NCBI RefSeq assembly: GCF_018402175.1
Contig: NZ_JAGYJK010000017.1
Coordinates: forward strand, 620,001-684,000
Origin: Yoonia sp.
Lineage (GTDB): Bacteria; Pseudomonadota; Alphaproteobacteria; Rhodobacterales; Rhodobacteraceae
Length of the DNA stretch: 64,000 nt
Reading direction: 5' to 3'
Part shown: piece by piece, positions 1 through 10,286 of the stretch
How the letters are laid out: every line of letters begins with the position of its first letter
Position numbering within the stretch: position 1 is the first letter of the stretch
The notes under the pieces: generated by a model
Database searches by the model: none
Told to the model about the DNA's origin: nothing
Seen by the model: only the letters and a program-made list of their open reading frames with translations
Translations under genes and position numbers: made by a program

Positions 1-1071
1 GAAGACCCGCATGCCGGCCTTGCCGATCCCGCGCAACTGGCGCAGGCGACGGACAATGCCGCGCTGCAAATGCATGACCCCGCCGAGGAACCCGATCCCG
101 CGATGCTGCAGGACCAAGCCGCCCGCGCCGAGGCGGCGGCGCTGCGCAATGCAGGTATTTCGCAGGTGCAATCGGCCTCTGCGGGATATTCCCGCCGCCG
201 CGTGCATCTGGCCGCGACCAACGGGTTTTCCGCGGGCTATACCCGCACCGACAGCGGCCTGTCCTGTGTCGCAATCAGCGGGACCGGCACGGCGATGGAA
301 CGGGATTACGATTACGACAACCGCGTGTTCCGCGCCGATCTGCGCGATGCAGATGCCATCGGCACCCGCGCCGCCGCACGCGCCGTCGAACGCAGTGGCG
401 CGCGCCGCCCCAAGACAGGGGCCTATCCGGTGCTGTTCGACGAACGCATCGCCAGCGCGCTGATCGGCCATCTGCTGCAGGCCAGCAATGGTGCGGCCAT
501 CGCGCGCGGGTCAAGTTGGCTGCGCGACGCGCTGGGCGCGCAGGTGCTGCCCAAGGGGCTGTCGGTGATCGAGGACCCGCACCGCGCGCGGGTGTCAGGT
601 TCGCGGCTTTATGACGCCGAGGGTCTGCCCACGGCGCGCCGTGCCATCGTCGATGACGGTGTGCTGACAGGCTGGACGCTGGACCTTGCCACCGGGCGCA
701 AGCTGGGGCTGGACAGCACCGCCAATGCGGCACGATCCACCGGCGCGCCACCCTCGCCCAGCCTGACCAATATCGCCATGACCCAAGGCAGCGCAACGCG
801 CGATGACTTGATCGCGCAGATGGGCACAGGGCTATTGGTCACCTCGATGATCGGGTCCACGATCAACCCCAATACGGGCGATTATTCGCGCGGGGCGGCG
901 GGGTTCTGGGTGGAAAACGGGGCAATTGCCTATCCGGTCAACGAATGTACCGTCGCGGGCAATCTGCGCGACATGCTGCTGACCATGATCCCAGCCAATG
1001 ACGCGCAGCTGCATCTGTCGCGCGCGGTCCCGTCGCTCTTGGTCGAAGGTCTGACCCTTGCGGGAGAGTGA
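1..1071 (+). CDS. pmbA: TldE/PmbA-family metalloprotease-like protein (5' end missing)
   Basis: The reading frame is open from the first base of the window, so the gene starts upstream. About 356 C-terminal residues are visible, against roughly 450 for the family. The C-terminal half has the TldD/PmbA layout, including the stretches ARGSSWL, RRAIVDDGVLTGWTLD and GAAGFWVENGAIAYPVNE. TldE (PmbA) is the partner of the TldD zinc protease in processing of peptides such as microcin B17 and in CcdA turnover. TldE itself lacks the metal site, and no HExxxH motif is seen here, which fits TldE rather than TldD. The stop overlaps the start of the next gene by 14 bases, suggesting translational coupling. 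Confidence 0.9.
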   Translation, partial: EDPHAGLADPAQLAQATDNAALQMHDPAEEPDPAMLQDQAARAEAAALRNAGISQVQSASAGYSRRRVHLAATNGFSAGYTRTDSGLSCVAISGTGTAMERDYDYDNRVFRADLRDADAIGTRAAARAVERSGARRPKTGAYPVLFDERIASALIGHLLQASNGAAIARGSSWLRDALGAQVLPKGLSVIEDPHRARVSGSRLYDAEGLPTARRAIVDDGVLTGWTLDLATGRKLGLDSTANAARSTGAPPSPSLTNIAMTQGSATRDDLIAQMGTGLLVTSMIGSTINPNTGDYSRGAAGFWVENGAIAYPVNECTVAGNLRDMLLTMIPANDAQLHLSRAVPSLLVEGLTLAGE

Positions 1072-1849
1072 TCTGACCCTGCTGGTCGCCGCCGCGCGCA
1101 AGGCGGGGACCATCGCCACAGGATATTTCGGCCAATCACCCATCGTGACCGACAAACCGAGCGGTGCCGGCCCCGTGACCGAGGCGGATCTGGCCGTGGA
1201 CCTGATGCTGGCAGATTTTCTGCGCGACAAGCGCCCCGATTACGGCTGGCTGTCCGAGGAATCACAAGACGGCGCCGCGCGCCTGTCCACGGCGCGCCAG
1301 TTCGTGATCGACCCGATTGACGGCACGCGCGCCTTTATCGACGGGGCAAAGGACTGGTCCCATTCGCTGGCCATCGTGGAAAACGGTGCCGTTGTCGCCG
1401 CCGCGGTTTATCTGCCGCTGCATGACCTGATGTTCACCGCCGCCGCAGGGGACGGGGCGCAGCTGAACGACACCCCGATCAGCGTCAGCCAATCAGCTAT
1501 TGATCAGGCGCGGGTGCTGGCGTCGAAACCCAATTTCGCCCCCGCATTGTGGAAAGGCGCGACCTTGCCGCCGTTTCAGCAGGCGTTCCGGTCGTCGCTG
1601 GCCTATCGGCTATGTCTTGTGGCGCAGGGCCAGTTCGACGCGATGCTGACCCTGCGCCCCAGCTGGGAATGGGACATCGCCGCCGGTGCGCTGATCGTGG
1701 CCGAGGCGCGCGGCACCGTCACCGATGCGCGCGGCCTGCCGCTTGTGTTCAACAATGCGCATCCGCAGGTGCCGGGCGTCATCGCGGCAGGGGATGATTT
1801 GCACGCCGATATCGCAGCGCGGCTTGAGCCGGCGCGCGCGAACCAGTAG
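1058..1849 (+). CDS. Inositol monophosphatase / CysQ-family phosphatase
   Basis: This 263-residue protein belongs to the lithium-sensitive, metal-dependent phosphatase superfamily (inositol monophosphatase, or 3'(2'),5'-bisphosphate nucleotidase CysQ). Metal-binding motifs are visible: SEES near residue 66, DPIDGTRAFI from residue 85 and WDIAAGAL near residue 207. The start is a TTG lying inside the 3' end of the preceding tldE-like gene, and no ATG gives a better N-terminus. The family's substrates (inositol phosphates, PAP, or fructose 1,6-bisphosphate) cannot be separated by eye. The pairing with tldE is a common alphaproteobacterial arrangement. Confidence 0.88.
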   Translation: MRESDLTLLVAAARKAGTIATGYFGQSPIVTDKPSGAGPVTEADLAVDLMLADFLRDKRPDYGWLSEESQDGAARLSTARQFVIDPIDGTRAFIDGAKDWSHSLAIVENGAVVAAAVYLPLHDLMFTAAAGDGAQLNDTPISVSQSAIDQARVLASKPNFAPALWKGATLPPFQQAFRSSLAYRLCLVAQGQFDAMLTLRPSWEWDIAAGALIVAEARGTVTDARGLPLVFNNAHPQVPGVIAAGDDLHADIAARLEPARANQ

Positions 1850-1884
1850 GGTCCGTACAACCACAGCAACCCGAGGATTTCCCG

Positions 1885-2130
1885 ATGACACAGCGCCTGC
1901 ACCTTGTTTTTGGCGGTGAACTGGTCGATCCGACCAAGAATGCGTTCAAGGACGTCGCGGCGATTGATGTCGTGGGGATGTTCCCGAATTATCAGACCGC
2001 CTATAATGCATGGAAAGCTGCCGCGCACCGGACAGTTGATGATGCGCATATGCGGTACTTCATCGCCCATATCCACCGCCTGCGGGACGAAGAAGCCCCC
2101 GCCTCTGCGACCGAGGAACTGGGCGACTGA
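1885..2130 (+). CDS. DUF4170 small conserved protein
   Basis: This 81-residue acidic soluble protein has no signal peptide or membrane segment. The sequence features VFGGELVDP near the N-terminus and a central FPNYQTAYNAWKAAAHRTVDD stretch typical of DUF4170, a small alphaproteobacterial family of unknown function. It lies just upstream of a KdtA-like gene and lpxK on the same strand, a conserved neighbourhood. It may therefore be linked to lipid A or Kdo synthesis, but that is only inference from position. Confidence 0.85.
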   Translation: MTQRLHLVFGGELVDPTKNAFKDVAAIDVVGMFPNYQTAYNAWKAAAHRTVDDAHMRYFIAHIHRLRDEEAPASATEELGD

Positions 2131-2151
2131 CGCAGGGCAAGGGGCAGGATC

Positions 2152-3348
2152 ATGGCGCGATCCCTTAAAATCGCGGCCTATATGGCGGGGCTGCGGCGCA
2201 GCAGTCCTGACACGTTGCAGACGGCCTATCCCGACCGGCCTGACGGTGCGATTGTTTGGGCGCGGTGCAGCCGGCCCGACCAGTTGACCGCGATTGAAAC
2301 CCTGCAACGCAAGCTTGCCGATGATGCCGACGCGATCCAGATCGTCGTGACCGTTTCGGATTGGAACCCGTCACTGGCGGGTCGCGCCTTGCCCGAACCC
2401 AAGGGCAAAGACAAGATTCGGGCCTTTCTGGCGCATTGGCGGCCGATGCTGGCGATCTGGATGCGCGGCGATCTTGATTTGGTGCTGCTGGACGCGATCC
2501 AGTCTGCCCGTGTGCCAAGCATCCTTGTCGATGCAACCGGTGACGGGATCGACCATGTGGCGGGCGGCTGGGTGCCGGGCGCGATCCGGTCCTTGCTGTC
2601 TGGCTTTGACACGGTTCTTGCCGTCGATTCAGCCTCGGCCGAAAAACTGATCAGCGCGGGCACGCCGCAGGCACGCATCGTCGTCACCGGCCTGATGGAA
2701 GATTGCAGCCCTGTCCTGCCCTGCAACGAGGCTGACCGCCGCGACCTGTCCGCCGCTATCGGGACGCGGCCTGTTTGGCTGGCCGCCGCGGCACGCGCGA
2801 ACGATTGCAAGGCGCTGTGCCGCGCCCATCTGGAGGCGGGACGCCGCGCGCACCGCCTGCTGCTGATCATTGTGCCCGACACGCCCGATAGCGCGCTGCA
2901 ACTGGCCGAAGACATGCGCCAGTTCGGATTTCACGTCACGCTGCGGTCGGAAAATCCTGAACCATCCGAACCGACGCAGGTCTTTATCGTTGATACCGAA
3001 CCTGACCTTGGGCTGTGGTACCGGATCGCGCCGGTCACCTATCTGGGCGGCACCTTGTTTGGCGGCGGGTGCCGCGATCCGTTTGAACCGGCGGCCCTTG
3101 GGTCTGCGGTGCTTTACGGGCCGCATGTCGAGCCCTATCAGCGTCACGCCGCACGGTTGAAGGCCGCTGTCGCCGCGCGGTTGATCGGGTCTGCCGACAC
3201 GCTTGGCCCCACGGTGGAATCCTTGCTGGCCCCCGACAAGGCCGCCATGATGGCCCATGCGGCATGGGATGTCACATCGCGCGGGGCCGATGTGACCAAC
3301 CAGATCGTTGCGCTGATCCGCCAGCGGCTAGAAGACAGGGTCGCCTGA
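2152..3348 (+). CDS. KdtA/WaaA-family Kdo transferase homologue with divergent N-terminal domain
   Basis: This 398-residue protein resembles 3-deoxy-D-manno-octulosonic acid transferase, which adds Kdo to lipid IVA at the inner membrane. The C-terminal half fits the family: RPVWLAAAA near residue 203, [30 protein letters not shown] and [16 protein letters not shown]. The N-terminal half is unusual. Canonical WaaA has a HAASVGE motif whose Glu is the catalytic base. Here the corresponding stretch reads [10 protein letters not shown], so the Glu appears to be absent, and the later ESE-type segment is also degenerate. Its stop overlaps the lpxK start (TGATG). It may be a diverged paralogue rather than the housekeeping Kdo transferase. 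Confidence 0.75.
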   Translation: MARSLKIAAYMAGLRRSSPDTLQTAYPDRPDGAIVWARCSRPDQLTAIETLQRKLADDADAIQIVVTVSDWNPSLAGRALPEPKGKDKIRAFLAHWRPMLAIWMRGDLDLVLLDAIQSARVPSILVDATGDGIDHVAGGWVPGAIRSLLSGFDTVLAVDSASAEKLISAGTPQARIVVTGLMEDCSPVLPCNEADRRDLSAAIGTRPVWLAAAARANDCKALCRAHLEAGRRAHRLLLIIVPDTPDSALQLAEDMRQFGFHVTLRSENPEPSEPTQVFIVDTEPDLGLWYRIAPVTYLGGTLFGGGCRDPFEPAALGSAVLYGPHVEPYQRHAARLKAAVAARLIGSADTLGPTVESLLAPDKAAMMAHAAWDVTSRGADVTNQIVALIRQRLEDRVA

Positions 3349-4334
3349 TGCGTGCGCCCGGTTTCTGGTTCACGCCGCCGCAACGCCCTGCGCTGACCGC
3401 GCGGCTGTTGGCGCCTTTGGGCTGGGTCTATGGCGCGGCAACGGCGGCGCGCCTGCGCAGGCCCGCCAAGCTGCGCGCCGCTGTGCCGGTCATTTGCATC
3501 GGCAACCTGAATGCGGGCGGCACCGGCAAGACGCCCACGACCATCGCCCTGATCGACAGGCTGCGCGCGCGCGGGCGCAATCCGCATGTGGTGTCGCGCG
3601 GCTATGGCGGGTCGCTGACCGGGCCGGTGCAGGTGAACGAACGCCAGCACAAGGCGGATCAGACCGGCGATGAACCTCTGTTGCTGGCGGCTTTTGCGCC
3701 AACCTGGGTCGCGCGCGACCGTGCCGCCGGCGTTGCCGCAGCACAGGCGGCGGGGGCGGATGTGATCCTGCTGGATGACGGGTTCCAGAACCCCGATGTG
3801 GTCAAGGATCTGTCTATCGTCGTTGTCGATGCCTTGCGCGGTTTTGGCAACGGGCGGGTGATCCCTGCTGGCCCCTTGCGCGAACCGGTGGCGCGCGGGC
3901 TGGCGCGGGCCGATCTGCTGTTGTCCATCGGCCCGCCCGAGGCGCAGGACAGGTTTGCCGCCGACTGGCCCGTGGCCCTGCCGCATCTGGTGGGCCATCT
4001 GGCCCCGCTGCCCACAGGCATGCCGTGGCGCGACCTGCGCCTTTTGGCCTTTGCGGGGATTGGCCACCCTGAAAAATTCTTTCGCACCCTGCGCGATATG
4101 GGGGCCGATGTTGTCCGCGCCGAAGGCTTGGCCGATCACCAACCCCTGACGCCCGCGCTGATCAAACGCTTGCAGATCGAGGCGCAGGTCCAGCGCGCAC
4201 AGCTGGTCACAACGGAAAAAGACGCCGTGCGTTTGCCCGACGCCTTTCGGATGCATGTGCTGACGCTGCCGGTCCGGCTGCATCTGGCGGATTGGTCCGC
4301 GCTGGATGCAGCCTTTGAGCGGCTCGGGCTTTAG
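3348..4334 (+). CDS. lpxK: Tetraacyldisaccharide 4'-kinase LpxK
   Basis: LpxK phosphorylates the 4' position of the lipid A disaccharide precursor at the inner membrane. The 328-residue protein has the family Walker A-type loop [11 protein letters not shown] at about residues 53-63, then [20 protein letters not shown] and a late [10 protein letters not shown] motif. The chosen ATG overlaps the stop of the upstream KdtA-like gene as TGATG. A longer in-frame start at 3264 would add 28 residues unlike the family and sits wholly inside the neighbour. The gene converges with, and overlaps by 4 bases, the DsbA-like gene on the other strand. Confidence 0.95.
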   Translation: MRAPGFWFTPPQRPALTARLLAPLGWVYGAATAARLRRPAKLRAAVPVICIGNLNAGGTGKTPTTIALIDRLRARGRNPHVVSRGYGGSLTGPVQVNERQHKADQTGDEPLLLAAFAPTWVARDRAAGVAAAQAAGADVILLDDGFQNPDVVKDLSIVVVDALRGFGNGRVIPAGPLREPVARGLARADLLLSIGPPEAQDRFAADWPVALPHLVGHLAPLPTGMPWRDLRLLAFAGIGHPEKFFRTLRDMGADVVRAEGLADHQPLTPALIKRLQIEAQVQRAQLVTTEKDAVRLPDAFRMHVLTLPVRLHLADWSALDAAFERLGL

Positions 4335-4996
4335 CCGATCCGCGCGTCCAGAATTTCCGCGAATTCAGGGTAGGTCATGTTGCTGTAAAGCCGCCCGTCG
4401 ATCACGAAGCTCGGGGTCGAGCTAATCCCGTCACGTTCGGCATTCGCCTGATACCAGGTAAAAAGCGCCTCTGCTTTGGGCCCATCGGACAGCGCCGCGT
4501 CAAGCGCTGCATCATCCAGACCCGCGACCTTGGCCAGCCGGCGCAGTTCTTCGACGATCACAACCGGATCGCCGCCTGCCAGCCAAGAGCGCTGCTGTTC
4601 ATACAACATGCCAGCAAAAGAAAAGAAGAAATCCGGATTGTTCGTGCTGCGTGCGATCATCGATGCCCACAGGCTGGGACGGTCGAAATACACTTCGCGA
4701 TAGACAAAGCGGATCTTGTCCGTGTCGATATAGTTTTCCTTGATCTGCTTGAACTGGTCAGCATGGAAAGACGCGCAATGCGGGCAGGTGAAGGACGCAT
4801 ATTCGATCACTTCGACCGCAGCATCGGGGTTGCCCAGCACCATTTCGATGACCTGCGGCAAAGTGCCATTGGCGGCTTGCGCATTGGCTGCACCGGGCAA
4901 CAGGCCAGTGACCGGATCGGGACGGCTGGCCAGCCAACCGGCACCGGATATCAGGGCGGCACCACCAGCGGCGGCCAAAAGCATTCTGCGTTTCAT
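4331..4996 (-). CDS. DsbA-family thiol:disulfide oxidoreductase
   Basis: This 221-residue exported thioredoxin-fold protein has a basic N-terminus followed by a hydrophobic stretch (about residues 5-22). It then has a CPHC active site at residues 71-74 and a cis-proline segment STPSF near residue 197. It should form or isomerise disulfides in periplasmic proteins. The length and the [10 protein letters not shown] context match the DsbA/ScoA-like proteins that sit next to the DUF721 gene in Rhodobacteraceae. It lies 12 bases downstream of that gene on the same strand, so the two are probably co-transcribed. Confidence 0.92.
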   Translation of the reverse strand: MKRRMLLAAAGGAALISGAGWLASRPDPVTGLLPGAANAQAANGTLPQVIEMVLGNPDAAVEVIEYASFTCPHCASFHADQFKQIKENYIDTDKIRFVYREVYFDRPSLWASMIARSTNNPDFFFSFAGMLYEQQRSWLAGGDPVVIVEELRRLAKVAGLDDAALDAALSDGPKAEALFTWYQANAERDGISSTPSFVIDGRLYSNMTYPEFAEILDARIG

Positions 4997-5008
4997 ATCT
5001 ACCTCTGT

Positions 5009-5518
5009 TCAGTTCTTTTGTTTCGCAAGGACATGGCTGCCAAGTCTGGCCAAGGCGGCCCGTAAATCATCGCTATCTATAGTCTCAGATAAGGCGGTTG
5101 CTTTGCAAATCACGTCTGCGCTGGGTTGCGTTACACGTTTGGGCGCTGGCGCAAAGGCCACACGCCCATCGGCAAAGCCCGTGGGCGCTGTCTGTGTGAT
5201 CCGCACCCGTGCAATGGCGCGGTAGCCGTAACAGGCGTTCACCTTGTCGCGGATCTGGTCCTTTTGCATTTCCAGCATCGGGGCCTGCGCGCCGGTGGTC
5301 AGCAGGGTCAGGGTCGCCCCCATCCCGCCGCGCCCGTAGCTGACGTTCACAGGCGTGGCGATCTGCGCGGTGCTGTCGCCCACCACCTCGGCCCAATGGG
5401 TCAACAGGCGGGTCACGGCAAAACCGCGCTTTTCGCTGGCGCTGCGGATGCGGGTCTGCATCAGCGCGGCGGCGCGCGAAAAACCATAGGTCGTGCCATT
5501 GGGGCGTGGCTGTTTCAT
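5009..5518 (-). CDS. DUF721 / DciA-like protein
   Basis: This 169-residue soluble protein has the DUF721 core, with RGFAVTRLLTHWAEVVGD near residues 32-48 and GYRAIARVRITQ near residue 100. DUF721 includes DciA, the ancestral loader of the DnaB replicative helicase in bacteria without DnaC. It is divergent from mutY, with 51 bases between the start codons, and is followed by the DsbA-like gene. The role in replication is known for the family and is inferred here. Confidence 0.8.
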   Translation of the reverse strand: MKQPRPNGTTYGFSRAAALMQTRIRSASEKRGFAVTRLLTHWAEVVGDSTAQIATPVNVSYGRGGMGATLTLLTTGAQAPMLEMQKDQIRDKVNACYGYRAIARVRITQTAPTGFADGRVAFAPAPKRVTQPSADVICKATALSETIDSDDLRAALARLGSHVLAKQKN

Positions 5519-5569
5519 GGCTTTGCATTACCTTATGTCTGGACCTGCGCCAAGTCTGCGCTGCCGCAA

Positions 5570-6637
5570 ATGGGGGAAACCGCCTTGCATGATCTGAGCT
5601 TTGCCTTGCTGGACTGGTACGACCGCCACGCCCGCGCCATGCCGTGGCGTGTGTCGCCAGCGGATCGCAAGGCAGGTGTCGCCCCCGACCCCTATGCCAT
5701 CTGGCTATCCGAGGTGATGCTGCAACAAACCACCGTCGCCGCGGTGCGCGATTATCACCGCAAGTTCACAGCCCTTTGGCCCAGCGTGCGCGATCTGGCG
5801 GCGGCGGATGATGCCGCTGTCATGGCCGCTTGGGCGGGGCTTGGCTATTATGCGCGCGCGCGCAACCTTCTGAAATGTGCGCGGGTCGTGGTGGCAGATC
5901 ATGGCGCCACGTTTCCGCGCGATCATCCGACCTTGCTGACCCTGCCCGGCATCGGCCCCTATACAGCGGCGGCGATTGCGGCCATCGCGTTCGATGCGCC
6001 CGAAACCGTGGTCGATGGCAATGTGGAACGGGTCATGGCGCGGATGTTCGACATCCACACGCCCTTGCCTGCTGCGAAACCGGAACTGACCGGCCGCGCC
6101 CGTGCGCTGACACCCAAGCACCGCGCAGGCGATTACGCGCAGGCGGTGATGGACCTTGGTGCGACGATCTGCACCCCGCGCAATCCGGCCTGCGGGATTT
6201 GCCCGTGGCGCGCGCCCTGTGCCGCGCGGATCGCTGGCACCGCCACCGATCTGCCGCGCAAGACGCCCAAGAAAAAGACACCGACGCGATACGGGATCGC
6301 CTATGTCGCGCGGCGCGCGGATGGGGCGATGCTGCTGGAAACGCGCCCCGAAAGCGGGCTTTTGGGCGGGATGCTGGGCTGGCCTTGCAGCGACTGGGCG
6401 GATGATCCGGCACCCGCGCCGCCGATCAACGCCGATTGGACGGCGCTTGACGCCCAAGCGCGCCACACCTTTACCCATTTTCACCTGCATCTGCGTATCA
6501 TGCTGGCCCATGTGCCGCAGGGCGCGCAGGCCCAGCGTGGGCATTTCGTCGCAAAGCAGGATTTCAGCCCCGCCGCCCTGCCCACGGCGATGCGCAAAGT
6601 TTACGATTTGGTTGCCGGTCTGGTGCAGAATGATTGA
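5570..6637 (+). CDS. mutY: A/G-specific adenine glycosylase MutY
   Basis: MutY removes adenine mispaired with 8-oxoguanine. The 355-residue protein has the catalytic Glu in SEVMLQQT (E48), a helix-hairpin-helix LPGIGPYTAAAI, and the catalytic Asp region VVDGNVERV. The [4Fe-4S] cluster cysteines are C201, C208, C211 and C217 (C-x6-C-x2-C-x5-C). A C-terminal NUDIX-like domain for 8-oxoG recognition follows (LLGGMLGWP, HTFTHFHL). The ATG at 5570 was chosen because the open frame upstream lies inside the divergent DUF721 gene and gives no family-like sequence. Confidence 0.95.
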   Translation: MGETALHDLSFALLDWYDRHARAMPWRVSPADRKAGVAPDPYAIWLSEVMLQQTTVAAVRDYHRKFTALWPSVRDLAAADDAAVMAAWAGLGYYARARNLLKCARVVVADHGATFPRDHPTLLTLPGIGPYTAAAIAAIAFDAPETVVDGNVERVMARMFDIHTPLPAAKPELTGRARALTPKHRAGDYAQAVMDLGATICTPRNPACGICPWRAPCAARIAGTATDLPRKTPKKKTPTRYGIAYVARRADGAMLLETRPESGLLGGMLGWPCSDWADDPAPAPPINADWTALDAQARHTFTHFHLHLRIMLAHVPQGAQAQRGHFVAKQDFSPAALPTAMRKVYDLVAGLVQND

Positions 6638-6689
6638 GAGGCGGCATCTTTGCGGGTAATCTGGCACAACCAAAACACGAAAGGATCAC

Positions 6690-7834
6690 ATGTCGATGAC
6701 ACCATCCGCAACGCCCGAAACCGGCCCTGTCCCGTCGGCCTTGCCGTTCTGGCTGTCGCTGGGATTGATCCCGCTTGCGGTTTTCGTCGCAACTCAGGGG
6801 GCTGGGCATTGCTGCTGCTGCCGCTGACGACATGGTGGCTGTTTTCGGGTCTTGATTACGTTGTCGGGCTGGACAAGGTGAACCCCGATCCCGCCACGCC
6901 GGAAAAGGCGCTGTTCTGGCACAGGATGATCACGCTCTTGTGGACGCCGCTGCAATTGGTGACGATTTTTGGCGTACTGCATTACGTCGTGACCACCGAC
7001 CATCTGACGCGGGGCGAGGCATGGGCGTTGTTTGCAGGGCTGGGTATCCTGTCGGGGACCATCGGGATCACCTATGCGCATGAACTGATGCATCAGAAAC
7101 CCAAATCCGAACGCTGGCTGGCGGATATCCTGCTGGCATCCGTGTTCTATTCGCATTTCCGGTCCGAACATATGCTGGTGCATCACCGCTATGTCGCGAC
7201 CCCGCGCGATCCGGTCACGGCGCGCTATGGCGAAAGCTTTTACCGGTTCTTTCCGCGCGTGTTGTATCAATGCTTTGTCTCGGCACTTGGCGCGGAAAAG
7301 GCGATGCTGGCGCGCAAGGAATTGCGCGCAACGCATCTGTCCAACCCGTTCTGGCGGTATCTGGCGTTGCAACTGATGTTTCTGGGGCTTGCCGCCTTTA
7401 TCGGCGGGCTGTGGGGTGTGGTCCTGTTCGCGACACAGGCGTTCTGGGCGATTTTCCAGCTCGAACTGGTGAATTACGTCGAACATTACGGGCTCACGCG
7501 CAAGCATTTGGGCGATGGCAAATACGAACATGTCAAACCGCGCCATTCATGGAATGCGTCGCAGCGCGCGTCGAACTGGCTGCTGATCAATCTGCAACGC
7601 CATTCCGACCATCATTACAAACCCGACCGGCGGTTCCCCTTGCTGCAAACCTATGCCGAGGATGAGGCCCCGCAACTGCCCTATGGATATCCGGTGATGA
7701 CGATGATGGCGCTGGTGCCGCCCTTGTGGCGCAAGGTGATGCACCCGCGGATCAGGGACTGGCGCGCGGCATTCTATCCAGAAATCAGGAACTGGCAGCC
7801 ATACAAATATGCGCAAAATCCAATGCCACGATAA
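6690..7834 (+). CDS. alkB: AlkB-type alkane 1-monooxygenase, apparent frameshift near its N-terminus
   Basis: This is a membrane di-iron hydroxylase that oxidises terminal carbons of medium-chain alkanes. The histidine boxes are HELMH (about 7080), EHMLVHHR (about 7165) and LQRHSDHH (about 7595), plus NYVEHYGL. The natural N-terminus (ATG at 6690, giving MSMTPSATPETG and a hydrophobic LPFWLSLGLIPLAVFV) is in a different frame from the rest. The shift occurs at the five-G run at about 6797-6801, and one more G would join the frames as Q-G-G-W-A. A continuous frame from TTG 6650 exists but begins with about 50 residues unlike the family. The gene is either broken or carries a sequence error. 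Confidence 0.85.
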
Positions 7835-7863
7835 AAAATCCCCGCCATCTTGCGATGACGGGG
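7833..7863 (-). terminator. Intrinsic terminator of ccrM
   Basis: A hairpin with 10-base arms (7840-7849 and 7854-7863, one mismatch) and a 4-base loop is followed on the minus strand by six T residues (7838-7833). It lies about 75 bases beyond the ccrM stop and overlaps the stop codon of the convergent alkB-type gene. Confidence 0.8.
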
Positions 7864-7939
7864 CAAAGTTAGCGCCTGCAGCCCCTGCCAGCATGACAAG
7901 GTTCACCGTAGGCACCGGCGGTATCAACTTTGATGAAAC

Positions 7940-9137
<1,198 letters not shown>

Positions 9138-9139
<2 letters not shown>

Positions 9140-9770
9140 AATCACTTATGATTTGATCTTGATACAAGATATTGTGGACGGGTTTGAACGAACGCCTATG
9201 GTGTGGGGTCACACCAAGACTGACCAGCGCCGATTTATGCGCAGGCGTCGGATATCCGGCGTTTGCATCCCAGCCATAACCCGGAAACTGTTGCGCCAAA
9301 TCCACCATGTGGCGGTCGCGCCACACTTTTGCCACGATAGACGCCGCCGCAATCGACAGCGACCGCGCGTCACCTTTGACGATCGTTTCGCACGACAGGG
9401 TCAGGCCGCGTGGCACCATGTTTCCGTCGATCAGGACATGATCAGGCGGCGTGGCCAATCCGGCAATCGCGCGCAGCATCGCCAGATGCGACGCGCGCAG
9501 GATATTGTTGCGGTCGATTTCGGCCACGCTGGCCTGTGCGATGCTGACATCGGCGCTATCCATGATCTGCGAGAACAACGCCTCGCGCCGGTCAAGGGTC
9601 AGTTTCTTGCTGTCGTTCAATCCGGCAGGCAAGCGCGCTGGGTCCAGCACCACCGCCGCCGCCACAACCGGCCCCGCCAGCGGGCCGCGCCCGACCTCGT
9701 CCACCCCTGCGATCCGCAGATGGCCGCGGTCACGGGCCGCGTCTTCGAAAGAAAAATCAGGCAATGTCAT
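9138..9770 (-). CDS. rnhB: Ribonuclease HII
   Basis: RNase HII removes single ribonucleotides and RNA primers from RNA/DNA hybrids. The 210-residue protein carries the active-site signature IAGVDEVGRGPLAGPVV (D24, E25) and the later HVLIDGN and AASIVAKVWRD motifs. The ATG at 9770 was chosen because family proteins begin just before FSFE/DAARDRG. The extension to 9872 would read through a terminator-like hairpin (9806-9843). It is followed on the same strand by ccrM after about 90 bases, a frequent alphaproteobacterial pair. Confidence 0.94.
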
Positions 9771-9805
9771 GCGCCCAGTGACCCGATGCCCGCCGCGAGC
9801 GCAAG

Positions 9806-9843
9806 AAAAAAGGGGCAGAGCGTCAGACCTGACACCCTGCCCC
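9806..9843 (-). terminator. Strong intrinsic terminator-like hairpin upstream of rnhB
   Basis: On the minus strand a GGGGCAG/CTGCCCC outer stem (9843-9837 and 9818-9812) encloses an inner CTGAC-type pairing. It is followed directly by six T residues (9811-9806). No minus-strand protein gene lies upstream within the divergent 234-base gap. The hairpin could end a small RNA or act as an attenuator in the rnhB leader. Confidence 0.65.
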
Positions 9844-10004
9844 CGAACGGTGCGGCAACTGGGACAAGACACCGCGCCGTGTCGTGCGACAGCATTGCAG
9901 CAATCGGACTTTGTCAGACAATATCAAGGGCTGGCCATGACATCGTGCAGGCGCTTACGATTGATGCTATTGAATAGCCGCGTGACTTGGGATCAGATCG
10001 ACCG

Positions 10005-10286
10005 ATGAAACTCTTTTCCTTCTCTTTCCTGATCTTTTGTCTGTCCGCAACTTTCTTGCAGGCGGCGTGTTATGCCGATTACAAAGCCAAGCAGGACAAT
10101 CCCCTGCGGCTGCATTACGGTGTGACCGAAGTCCGTGGCGATTGCAGTGTTGCGACCGCCGAGGCACAGCTGCGTGACAGTCTGGCCCGCGACGGGTGGC
10201 AATTGTTGAACGTGCTTGGGGTCTTTGACGAGTCCGGGCTGGAAGAACGAAGGGACAGCGCCGGTGAGTTTTACCTCCGCTACTGA
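10005..10286 (+). CDS. Small secreted cysteine-containing protein of unknown function
   Basis: This 93-residue protein has a clear signal peptide (MKLFSFSFLIFCLSATFLQA) followed directly by ACYADYKAKQDNPLRLHYG and a mature domain with a second Cys (RGDCSV). The two mature cysteines could form a disulfide. Similar small proteins are widespread in Rhodobacteraceae, but I know of no function. The gene overlaps the start of the following membrane regulator by 23 bases, so the two are probably translationally coupled and may work together. Confidence 0.75.
   Translation: MKLFSFSFLIFCLSATFLQAACYADYKAKQDNPLRLHYGVTEVRGDCSVATAEAQLRDSLARDGWQLLNVLGVFDESGLEERRDSAGEFYLRY

Noticed and set aside
5126..5569. 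N-terminal extension of MutY on the plus strand
   Set aside because: This stretch is the antisense of the DUF721 gene, has no MutY-like sequence, and the family N-terminus begins at 5570.
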